From DASWJZ01 sp963720705 (lineage in GTDB: Bacteria; Pseudomonadota; Alphaproteobacteria; Rhizobiales; Afifellaceae): a stretch of 64,000 nucleotides of DNA. Below are positions 18,161-25,078 of this stretch, in pieces. Position numbers and translations under genes: made by a program. Location of the stretch: contig CAVRGJ010000002.1 in NCBI GenBank assembly GCA_963720705.1, forward strand, positions 62,001 to 126,000, given 5' to 3'. The first letter of the stretch is position 1. Every line of letters begins with the position of its first letter. The notes beneath the pieces are model-generated. The model was not told the DNA's origin. It saw only the letters and a list, made by a program, of their open reading frames with translations, and did not search any database.

Positions 18161-18364
18161 TTAACGAAACGCCAAGCCCGGTTTCAGGCCGAGCTTCTTG
18201 AAGAACATCGCCGCCGGGCAGAAGCCGGTGAACGAGGACTGGATGAGGTTGGCGCCCACGAACACCGTCAGCCAGTACCAGTAGGGCGAGACGTAGTAGC
18301 CGAGCGCCACCGACAGAAGCACCATGAACCCGGCAAATCTCAACACAGCGCGATCGACGCTCAT
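18161..18364 (-). CDS. DUF2892 (YgaP-like transmembrane) small membrane protein
   Basis: 67 residues with two hydrophobic segments (about 11-28 and 30-48) separated by a short turn, and the conserved FTGFCPAAMFFKKLGL end. This is the DUF2892 layout, the same membrane module found behind the rhodanese domain of YgaP. Such proteins recur beside sulfide-oxidation genes and in BigR/SqrR-controlled operons; their exact role is not settled but sulfur export or trafficking has been suggested. It begins 17 bases after the sqr stop and is likely co-transcribed with it. Confidence 0.88.
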   Translation of the reverse strand: MSVDRAVLRFAGFMVLLSVALGYYVSPYWYWLTVFVGANLIQSSFTGFCPAAMFFKKLGLKPGLAFR

Positions 18365-18380
18365 CGTTCTCTCCTCGCCG

Positions 18381-19673
18381 CTACTCGGCGGCTTCCAGGT
18401 GGATGTCCTTCAGCTTCTTGATACCGAGCACGTCGAGGACAAGATTCTCATAGAACGTGTCGCTCTGGCCATGGCGGATCTTGCGCAGGAAGTACTTCTC
18501 GAAGCCGATCTTGGCCATGTGAACCCACTTGCCCTGCGCGGACCAGTTCACGTTGCGCGGCGGGATCTGCGGCTGGGCCACGAAAGCGATGCCCTCGTCG
18601 CCGAAATCGGCGAGACAGACCGCGTTCCAGGTCGCGACCGCCTTCGGCTCTTTGCCTTTCAGAAGCGCCCCGACATTCTCCGCCGTTGCGGTGACCATGG
18701 ATTCGATCATGAAGCCGGTCTTCGGCACGCCGACCGGGAGCGGTGTCTTGCCGACCGGCGGGATCGCCACGCAGACTCCGATCCCGAAGACGTTCTGGAA
18801 CTTCGGATTGCGCTGGTGCTTGTCGATCGTGATGAAGCCGCGCGGATTGGTCAGCCCTTCGATGCCGAGGACCGCGGGCACGCCCTTGAAGGCCGGCAGC
18901 ATCATGGAGAAGGCGAACGGCAGCTCGTGCGTCTGCTTGACCGAGCCGTCCTCGTTGACCTCTTCCACGAACATCTTGCCGGGCTCGACTTTGGCTACCT
19001 TGGCATTGGTGATCCACTTGATGTGACGATCGCGCATGGCGCTTTCGAGCAGCCCCTTCGTATCGCCGACGCCGTCGAGGCCGAGATGGCCGACATAGGG
19101 CTCCGCCGTCACGAAGGTCATCGGCACTTGGTCGCGTTTCTTCTTCTGCCGGAGCGCGGTATCGACGATGAAGGCGAATTCGTAGGCCGGCCCGTAGCAG
19201 GAGGCGCCCTGCACGGCACCGATCACCACGGGGCCAGGCTTCTTCACAAGCGCCTCGAACCCGATGTGCGCCTGCACGGCATGGTCGATCTGGCAGATCG
19301 ACTGCGTGTTCGCGGTCGGGCCCAGCCCAGGGATCTCGTCGAAGGCGAGGTCCGGTCCGGTGGCGATGATCAGATAATCGTATTCAAGGTCGGAGCCGTC
19401 ATTGAGCATGATGCGGTTCTGCTCCGGGTGCACGCGCTTCGCGCCTTGCGGCTTCAGGCCGATCCCCATCTTCGAAAGCACCGGCTGCAGCTCGACGGAA
19501 ATGTCCTCTGGCTTGCGCCACCCGACCGCCACCCACGGATTCGACGGGACGAAGGAATAGGTGCCGCCCTGATTGACGACGGTCAATTTGTCGGAGGCGC
19601 GCATTTTCGCCTTCATCTCGTAGGCCATGATGATGCCGCCAAGACCGGCGCCGAGGACGACGATATGTGCCAC
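18381..19673 (-). CDS. sqr: Sulfide:quinone oxidoreductase
   Basis: 430 residues. The FAD-binding start is AHIVVLGAGLGGIIMAYEM, a second nucleotide-type motif is YDYLIIATGPDLAF, and the C-terminal FAD contact is VFGIGVCVAIPPVGKTPLP. Cysteines at about C127 (SICQID), C159 (GASCYGP) and C353 (AVCLADFG) occupy the places of the three redox cysteines of characterised SQRs, which separates it from the related NADH dehydrogenases. The enzyme oxidises sulfide to polysulfide or persulfide on the periplasmic face of the membrane and reduces quinone. Upstream lie an ATTC-N8-GAAT element (28 bases before the start) and a FixK/FNR-type box, suggesting sulfide and oxygen control. Confidence 0.9.
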   Translation of the reverse strand: MAHIVVLGAGLGGIIMAYEMKAKMRASDKLTVVNQGGTYSFVPSNPWVAVGWRKPEDISVELQPVLSKMGIGLKPQGAKRVHPEQNRIMLNDGSDLEYDYLIIATGPDLAFDEIPGLGPTANTQSICQIDHAVQAHIGFEALVKKPGPVVIGAVQGASCYGPAYEFAFIVDTALRQKKKRDQVPMTFVTAEPYVGHLGLDGVGDTKGLLESAMRDRHIKWITNAKVAKVEPGKMFVEEVNEDGSVKQTHELPFAFSMMLPAFKGVPAVLGIEGLTNPRGFITIDKHQRNPKFQNVFGIGVCVAIPPVGKTPLPVGVPKTGFMIESMVTATAENVGALLKGKEPKAVATWNAVCLADFGDEGIAFVAQPQIPPRNVNWSAQGKWVHMAKIGFEKYFLRKIRHGQSDTFYENLVLDVLGIKKLKDIHLEAAE

Positions 19674-19700
19674 GCTACCCTCCCGTGACGATCGGAAAAT

Positions 19701-19716
19701 ATTCTATTGCATGAAT
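19701..19716. promoter_or_regulatory. SqrR/BigR-like operator candidate upstream of sqr
   Basis: ATTCtattgcatGAAT, an exact inverted repeat of the form ATTC-N8-GAAT. As I recall, this is the operator form described for the persulfide-responsive repressor SqrR of Rhodobacter. It sits 28 bases upstream of the sqr start, where a bound repressor would block transcription. A repressor gene with the matching cysteines is present in the window at 43553-43936. Confidence 0.65.
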
Positions 19717-19741
19717 GTGACCGGCGAAACTTGAACGGGCT

Positions 19742-19755
19742 TTGACCTACATCAA
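19742..19755. promoter_or_regulatory. FixK/FNR-type box between sqr and ppsA
   Basis: TTGACctacATCAA, one mismatch to the consensus and the same half-site pair as the ccoN/hemN box. It lies 69 bases upstream of sqr and 149 bases upstream of ppsA, so it could serve either or both divergent operons. Confidence 0.75.
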
Positions 19756-19903
19756 GCGACCGCCGGCCGATGCGGTGCATTGCACTTGCGCAACCACGTA
19801 CGAACCCAGGCGCATGTCTGGCGAGGGCTCGCCCGAATCCGATTTGGCCGTACGGGACAAAGGGTTCAGATTGCCACAGCGCATACTGTCTTCGGAGGTC
19901 ACC

Positions 19904-22318
19904 ATGCTCACACGCCAATCTCCCCCACAGGTACTCTGGTTTGAGGACTTGGCGCGCGTCGACGTCGCAAAGGTCGGCGGAAAGAACTCCTCGCTCGGCG
20001 AGATGGTGCGGACGCTCGGCAAGAAGGGCGTGAAGGTCCCCGCCGGCTTCGCTACGACCGCCGACGCCTATTGGCGCTTCCTCGAGGCCAACGGGTTCGA
20101 GGAGACGATGTCGGCGCGCCTCGCCGAGCTCGCTTCGGGAAAGGCTACGCTCGCCGAGACCGGCGCTGCGATCCGGCAGACAATTCTCCGCGGCGACTGG
20201 CCGAAGGAAACCGAACAGGCGATCCGCTCTTCCTATCGTGAGCTTTGCCGCCGGTCCGGCAAGAAGGAGCTCGACGTGGCTGTGCGATCAAGCGCGACCG
20301 CGGAGGACTTGCCGGATGCGAGCTTTGCCGGGCAGCAAGAGACCTACCTGAACATCCGCGGCGAAACGGCGCTGCTCGACGCCTGCCGCCGCTGCTACGC
20401 CTCGCTCTTCACCGACCGCGCCATCAGCTACCGCACGGTCAAGGGCTTCGACCACATGAAGGTGGCGCTGTCGATCGGCGTGCAGCGCATGGTGCGCTCC
20501 GACATCGGCGGCTCGGGCGTCATGTTCTCCATCGACACGGAGACCGGCTTCGACAAGGTCGTCTTGATCAACGCCGCATGGGGGCTCGGCGAGAACGTCG
20601 TGCAGGGCGCCGTCGACCCCGATGAGTATCAGGTGTTCAAGCCGCTCCTTACCAACAAGAAGCTTTCCCCGATCATCGAGAAGAAGCGCGGCGAGAAGGC
20701 GATCAAGATGATCTATTCGAGCGGCGAAACGCCGACCCGCAACGTGCCGACTTCAAAGGCCGAACGCGCCGCGTTCGTGCTCTCAGACACCGAGATCCTG
20801 GAGCTCGCCCGCTGGGCCGCGACGATCGAGAAGCACTATGGCTGCCCGATGGACATGGAATGGGCCAAGGACGGCGAAACCGGCGAGAACTTCATCGTCC
20901 AGGCGCGACCCGAGACGGTCCAGTCGCAGCGCAGCACCGGCGCCTTCCGCCGCTATCGTCTCGGCGAACACGGCAAGAATCTTGTGACAGGCCTGAGCGT
21001 TGGCGACGCCATCGCCACCGGCCGTGTCTGCCTGATCGAGGATGTCAAAGAGATCGACCGCTTCGTCGACGGCTCGATCCTCGTCACCAAGATCACCGAC
21101 CCGGACTGGGTTCCGATCATGAAACGCGCGGCGGCGATCGTCACCGATCACGGCGGGCGCACCTCGCATGCGGCCATCGTCAGCCGCGAGCTTGGCCTGC
21201 CGGCGGTCGTCGGCACCGGCGACGGCACGCACGTTCTGCACGACGACCAGGAGGTGACGGTCTCCTGCGCCGAAGGCGACGTGGGCTTCGTCTACCAGGG
21301 CATCGCCAAGTTCAACGTCGAAACCGTCGACGTGAGCCACATTCCGGAGACCAAGACGAAGGTCATGCTGAACCTCGGCAATCCCGGCGCGGCCTTCCGC
21401 TGGTGGCGTATCCCAGCCGACGGCATTGGCCTCGCGCGCATGGAGTTCGTCGTCTCGAATCACATCCGCGTCCACCCGATGGCGCTCGTGAAGTACGACG
21501 AGCTGAAGGATGAGGCCGCAAAGAAGGAGATCGCCGAGATCACTTCCGGCTACGAGGACAAGACCGAGTATTTCGTCGAGCACCTGGCGCGCGGCCTCGC
21601 GCGCATAGCGGCGACTTTCTATCCGAAGCCGGTGATCGTCAGGATGAGCGACTTCAAGACAAACGAGTATGCCGGCCTCGTGGGCGGCGCGGAATTCGAG
21701 CCGAAGGAAGAGAACCCGATGATCGGCTTCCGCGGTGCGTCGCGCTATTACTCGCCGCGCTATCGTGAAGGCTTTGCGCTCGAATGCAAGGCCATGAAGC
21801 GGCTGCGTGAGGAAATGGGCTTCGACAACGTCGTCATGATGATCCCGTTCTGCCGCTCCACGAAGGAAGCCGACCGCGTGCTTGCGGTCATGGCGGAAAA
21901 TGGCCTCAAGCGCGGCGTCAAGGGCCTGCAGGTCTACGTGATGTGCGAGATTCCCTCAAACGTCATCCTGGCCAAGGAGTTCGCCGAACGCTTCGACGGC
22001 TTCTCCATCGGCTCAAACGACCTGACGCAGCTGACCCTCGGCGTCGACCGCGATTCGGGTGAGCTTGCCGGCCTGTTTGACGAGGAGGACGAGGCGGTCG
22101 AATGGATGATCGGCAGCGTTATCGGGGCCGCGCACAAAGCGGGCGCCAAGGTGGGGCTCTGCGGCCAGGCGCCGAGCGACCATCCGGAGTTCGCGGAGTT
22201 CCTGGTCGGCTGCGGAATCGACTCGATCTCCGTCAGCCCCGACAGCTTCCCGGCGGTCAAGGCGATCGTGGCGAAGAGTGAGAAGTCGGGAGGCAAGACC
22301 AAGAGGCGCGCCGGCTGA
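19904..22318 (+). CDS. ppsA: Phosphoenolpyruvate synthase (pyruvate, water dikinase)
   Basis: 804 residues from the ATG at 19904, chosen for the GGAGG at 19894-19898; the open frame extends 54 codons further upstream. Domains: ATP-grasp PPDK_N (about 15-345, with VAVRSSATAEDLPDASFAGQ), the swivelling phosphohistidine domain with GRTSHAAI (histidine about 421), and the C-terminal PEP/pyruvate barrel with SIGSNDLTQLTLGVDRDS and GLCGQAPSDHP. It converts pyruvate to PEP using ATP and water, feeding gluconeogenesis. It is first in a group with an SpoIIAA-like gene, a DUF302 gene, a CBS-BON gene and a pfkB gene, with gaps of 40-94 bases, under a probable FixK/FNR site. Confidence 0.93.
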   Translation: MLTRQSPPQVLWFEDLARVDVAKVGGKNSSLGEMVRTLGKKGVKVPAGFATTADAYWRFLEANGFEETMSARLAELASGKATLAETGAAIRQTILRGDWPKETEQAIRSSYRELCRRSGKKELDVAVRSSATAEDLPDASFAGQQETYLNIRGETALLDACRRCYASLFTDRAISYRTVKGFDHMKVALSIGVQRMVRSDIGGSGVMFSIDTETGFDKVVLINAAWGLGENVVQGAVDPDEYQVFKPLLTNKKLSPIIEKKRGEKAIKMIYSSGETPTRNVPTSKAERAAFVLSDTEILELARWAATIEKHYGCPMDMEWAKDGETGENFIVQARPETVQSQRSTGAFRRYRLGEHGKNLVTGLSVGDAIATGRVCLIEDVKEIDRFVDGSILVTKITDPDWVPIMKRAAAIVTDHGGRTSHAAIVSRELGLPAVVGTGDGTHVLHDDQEVTVSCAEGDVGFVYQGIAKFNVETVDVSHIPETKTKVMLNLGNPGAAFRWWRIPADGIGLARMEFVVSNHIRVHPMALVKYDELKDEAAKKEIAEITSGYEDKTEYFVEHLARGLARIAATFYPKPVIVRMSDFKTNEYAGLVGGAEFEPKEENPMIGFRGASRYYSPRYREGFALECKAMKRLREEMGFDNVVMMIPFCRSTKEADRVLAVMAENGLKRGVKGLQVYVMCEIPSNVILAKEFAERFDGFSIGSNDLTQLTLGVDRDSGELAGLFDEEDEAVEWMIGSVIGAAHKAGAKVGLCGQAPSDHPEFAEFLVGCGIDSISVSPDSFPAVKAIVAKSEKSGGKTKRRAG

Positions 22319-22357
22319 AACGGGTCGACGTTCGCTAAAAGCGGTGAGGAGCAGCCT

Positions 22358-22729
22358 ATGATCGAGAAGCTTGAAGGGTTCCCCAGCGATGTGCTCGGCT
22401 TTATGTGCAAGGGCTTCGTGACGCGCCGCGACTACGAAGATGTCCTCGTGCCGGCTGTCGAGCGCGCGCTGAAGTCGCATGACAAGCTTCGCCTCTATTA
22501 CGAGATCGGCCCGGAGTTCACCGGCATCGAGCCGGGCGCCATGTGGGAGGACTTCAAGGTCGGCGTGGAGCATTTGTTGCGCTGGGAGCGCATCGCCGTC
22601 GTTACCGACATCGACTGGATAGGGCACACGATCCGCGCCTTCGGCTTCATGATGCCGGGCGAGGTGAAGGTGTTTCCGCTCAAGGAGGCAGCGACAGCGC
22701 GCACGTGGCTTGTCTCCGGGTCGAGCTAG
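22358..22729 (+). CDS. SpoIIAA-like (STAS/SEC14-type) protein
   Basis: 123 residues. It begins MIEKLEGFPSDVLGFMCKG and contains the alternating strand/helix pattern with RIAVVTDIDWI and a C-terminal helix (KEAATARTWL), typical of the SpoIIAA-like family (STAS/SEC14 fold). These are small cytoplasmic proteins of unknown function, often in stress or low-oxygen gene groups, and may bind lipids or other small ligands. It follows ppsA by 40 bases with a GGTGAGGAG Shine-Dalgarno region. Confidence 0.82.
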   Translation: MIEKLEGFPSDVLGFMCKGFVTRRDYEDVLVPAVERALKSHDKLRLYYEIGPEFTGIEPGAMWEDFKVGVEHLLRWERIAVVTDIDWIGHTIRAFGFMMPGEVKVFPLKEAATARTWLVSGSS

Positions 22730-22822
22730 CCACTCCGGAGCTGCCATCCCTCGGTTCGTCGGGCACCGCGTTCAGCCGGCATCGCGAAGCGAGCGCGCCC
22801 GTCCTCGACCTAAGGAGACGCT

Positions 22823-23206
22823 ATGTACACGTTCGACAGGAAGCTTCCGGGCGCCCGGATCGGCGAGGCGATCGAGCGCACGAAAAAGGCGCTCGCCGAC
22901 CAGGGATTCGGCGTGCTGACCGAAATCGACGTCAAGAAGACCATGAAGGCCAAGCTCGGCGCCGACGTCGATGACTACGTGATCCTTGGCGCCTGCAATC
23001 CGAAGATGGCGCATGAGGCCATGAAGCTCGAGCCGCGCATCGGCGCGATGCTGCCCTGCAACGTGATCGTGAGGGCGACGGAGGGCGGCGTCGAGATATC
23101 GGCGATCGACCCCGTCGCTTCCATGGCCGCGGTCGATAATCCGAAGCTGAAGGAGGTTGCGGATACCGTCCGAAAGATGTTGCAGACTATGGTCGCCCGT
23201 ATTTGA
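22823..23206 (+). CDS. DUF302 domain protein
   Basis: 127 residues, with AAGGAGA before the ATG at 22823. The DUF302 core is visible: GFGVLTEIDVKKTMKAKLG, then YVILGACNPKMAHEAM and the LPCNVIVR strand. These small cytoplasmic proteins adopt an alpha-beta sandwich and recur in sulfur-oxidising and anaerobic gene sets; no activity is established. It lies 94 bases after the SpoIIAA-like gene and 74 before the CBS-BON gene on the same strand. Confidence 0.9.
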   Translation: MYTFDRKLPGARIGEAIERTKKALADQGFGVLTEIDVKKTMKAKLGADVDDYVILGACNPKMAHEAMKLEPRIGAMLPCNVIVRATEGGVEISAIDPVASMAAVDNPKLKEVADTVRKMLQTMVARI

Positions 23207-23279
23207 GCCGCCGGAAGCTGGTTTTGTATCCCGCCGGCTCGACCTGGGGGTCGTTCGCAGGGGACCGAGGAGGATCGAC

Positions 23280-23972
23280 ATGAGGGCAGGCGACGTCATG
23301 ACCCGGGAGGTGGTGACCGTGAGCCCCGGAACGAGCGTCCCGGAACTGGCGAGGCTGATGCTCGACCGGCGCATCAGCGGGGTCCCCGTGGTCGACGAAT
23401 TGGGCCGGCTCGTCGGCTTGGTTAGCGAGGGCGACCTGATGCGGCGTGTCGAGCTCGTGACCGAGCGGCGGCCCTGGTGGGCGGATCCGGCCGCGTCTGC
23501 CGAGGAGACCGCACGAGCCTACGTCAAGGCGCACGGCCTGAAGGCCCGCGACGTCATGACCGCCAATGTCGTGACGATCGACGAGCACGAGCCGCTCGAC
23601 AGGATCGCCATGCTCTTCGAGGCGCGCGGCATCAAACGGGCGCCGGTCCTGCGCGACGGCAAGATCGTCGGGATCGTCAGCCGCGCCAACCTCCTGCAGG
23701 GGCTCGCAGCAAGCGCGGCCGGCGGGGTCGGGCCGGACGACGCCTCCATCCGCTCAACGATCATGGCGACCGCAGCCGAAGAAGCCGGGGTGCGCGCCTC
23801 GCTTGTCGACGTGACGGTGGCGAACGGCGTCGTGCATCTTTGGGGCAACGTCGCGTCGCAGGCCGAGCGCGACGCCATTCGCGTCTGCGCCGAAACAGCG
23901 GAAGGCGTGCGCGCGGTGCGCGACCATCTGCGGATACTGCCGCCGTCCGTCTTCTCCCTGAAGCCGGAATAG
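23280..23972 (+). CDS. CBS-domain pair with C-terminal BON domain
   Basis: 230 residues from the ATG at 23280 (AGGAGGATCGAC before it). Two CBS motifs (about residues 1-60, ending LVGLVSEGDLM, and 85-140, ending IVGIVSRANLL) bind adenine nucleotides and sense energy state in related proteins. A BON domain (about 158-225, with VANGVVHLWGNV and AIRVCAETAEGV) follows; BON domains bind membranes or other proteins. CBS-BON proteins are recurrent members of low-oxygen regulons in Rhizobiales and in the mycobacterial dormancy regulon. Function is otherwise unknown. Confidence 0.9.
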   Translation: MRAGDVMTREVVTVSPGTSVPELARLMLDRRISGVPVVDELGRLVGLVSEGDLMRRVELVTERRPWWADPAASAEETARAYVKAHGLKARDVMTANVVTIDEHEPLDRIAMLFEARGIKRAPVLRDGKIVGIVSRANLLQGLAASAAGGVGPDDASIRSTIMATAAEEAGVRASLVDVTVANGVVHLWGNVASQAERDAIRVCAETAEGVRAVRDHLRILPPSVFSLKPE

Positions 23973-24026
23973 CAGCGAGCGTCGATCCCGGCGACCCGGT
24001 TTCGGTCGAACAGCTTGGAGCGGTGA

Positions 24027-24965
24027 ATGCATCCGATCGCCACTTTGACGATGAACCCGGCGCTCGACCTTGCCACCACAACGGAGCGCGTCGGACACAC
24101 GCACAAGCTTAGGTGCGGACCGCCGCGATTCGATCCGGGCGGCGGTGGGATAAATGTCGCCCGGGTGGTGAAAGTTCTCGGCGGCGAGGCTACCGCCGTC
24201 TATCCGGCCGGCGGCCCTTACGGTGCGGCGCTCCACGCCAGCCTCGACAGGCTCGGCCTTGCGCAGCGTGTCGTTCCGATCGCCGGGATGACGCGAGAGA
24301 GCTTTACGGTGACGGAGACCACCACCGGAAATCAATATCGCTTTGTCCTTCCCGGACCGACGCTCTCGGATATGGAGCAGCGGCAGTGCCTTGAGGCCAT
24401 TGCGCGGCTCGATCCGCGTCCGAGCTATCTGGTCGTCAGCGGTGGCTTCACGCCTGGCGCCGACCCGGATGTGCTGTGCGCGGAGATCGGAAAGCTTGCC
24501 GAAAAGATCGGTGCTCGGCTGATCCTCGACATATCGATGGCGATGCGGCACGCCCCATTGCGCGGCACCTACTTGATGAAACCGAGCATTCACGAGCTGT
24601 CCGTGATGCTCGGATGCGCGATCGAAAGCGTTGCCGAGGCAATCGCGGCCGCGCGATCGCTGATCGCCGGCGGCCGGACGGAAGTCGTCGTCGTGTCGCT
24701 TGGTGCGGAGGGCGCGCTTCTTGTTACCGACACCTTGGCCGAGCATTTCGAAGCGCTCGAGGTCCCGGCCAAGAGCGCCGTCGGCGCCGGCGACAGCATG
24801 GTCGGCGCCATCGTGCTCGCGCTCGAACAGGGATGGAGCCTGACCGACGCCGTGCGCTACGGCGTGGCCGCCGGAACGGCGACGATCATGACGCCCGGCA
24901 CCGAGCTCTGCTACCGATCCGACGTTGAACGCCTGTTTGCGGAGATGGGGGGATGCTCCGGGTGA
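24027..24965 (+). CDS. PfkB-family hexose/phosphosugar kinase (1-phosphofructokinase-like)
   Basis: 312 residues. N-terminal MHPIATLTMNPALDLATTT and FDPGGGGINVARV place it in the 1-phosphofructokinase/6-phosphofructokinase II branch (PfkB), and the C-terminal SAVGAGDSMVGAIV carries the catalytic aspartate of the anion hole. It phosphorylates a sugar or sugar phosphate with ATP; fructose 6-phosphate and tagatose 6-phosphate are both possible. Being grouped with ppsA and CBS-BON under a probable low-oxygen promoter it may serve as the glycolytic counterpart to PEP synthase. Confidence 0.88.
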   Translation: MHPIATLTMNPALDLATTTERVGHTHKLRCGPPRFDPGGGGINVARVVKVLGGEATAVYPAGGPYGAALHASLDRLGLAQRVVPIAGMTRESFTVTETTTGNQYRFVLPGPTLSDMEQRQCLEAIARLDPRPSYLVVSGGFTPGADPDVLCAEIGKLAEKIGARLILDISMAMRHAPLRGTYLMKPSIHELSVMLGCAIESVAEAIAAARSLIAGGRTEVVVVSLGAEGALLVTDTLAEHFEALEVPAKSAVGAGDSMVGAIVLALEQGWSLTDAVRYGVAAGTATIMTPGTELCYRSDVERLFAEMGGCSG

Positions 24966-25078
24966 GCGATGCGGTCGCCGCGTCGGGCTCGATCTCGACT
25001 GCCGTGCGAAGAGCGGCCACACGGGGATAGGAATTGCGCTAGTCTCGCGACGGACGCTGCTTCGAACCGACAACACGC

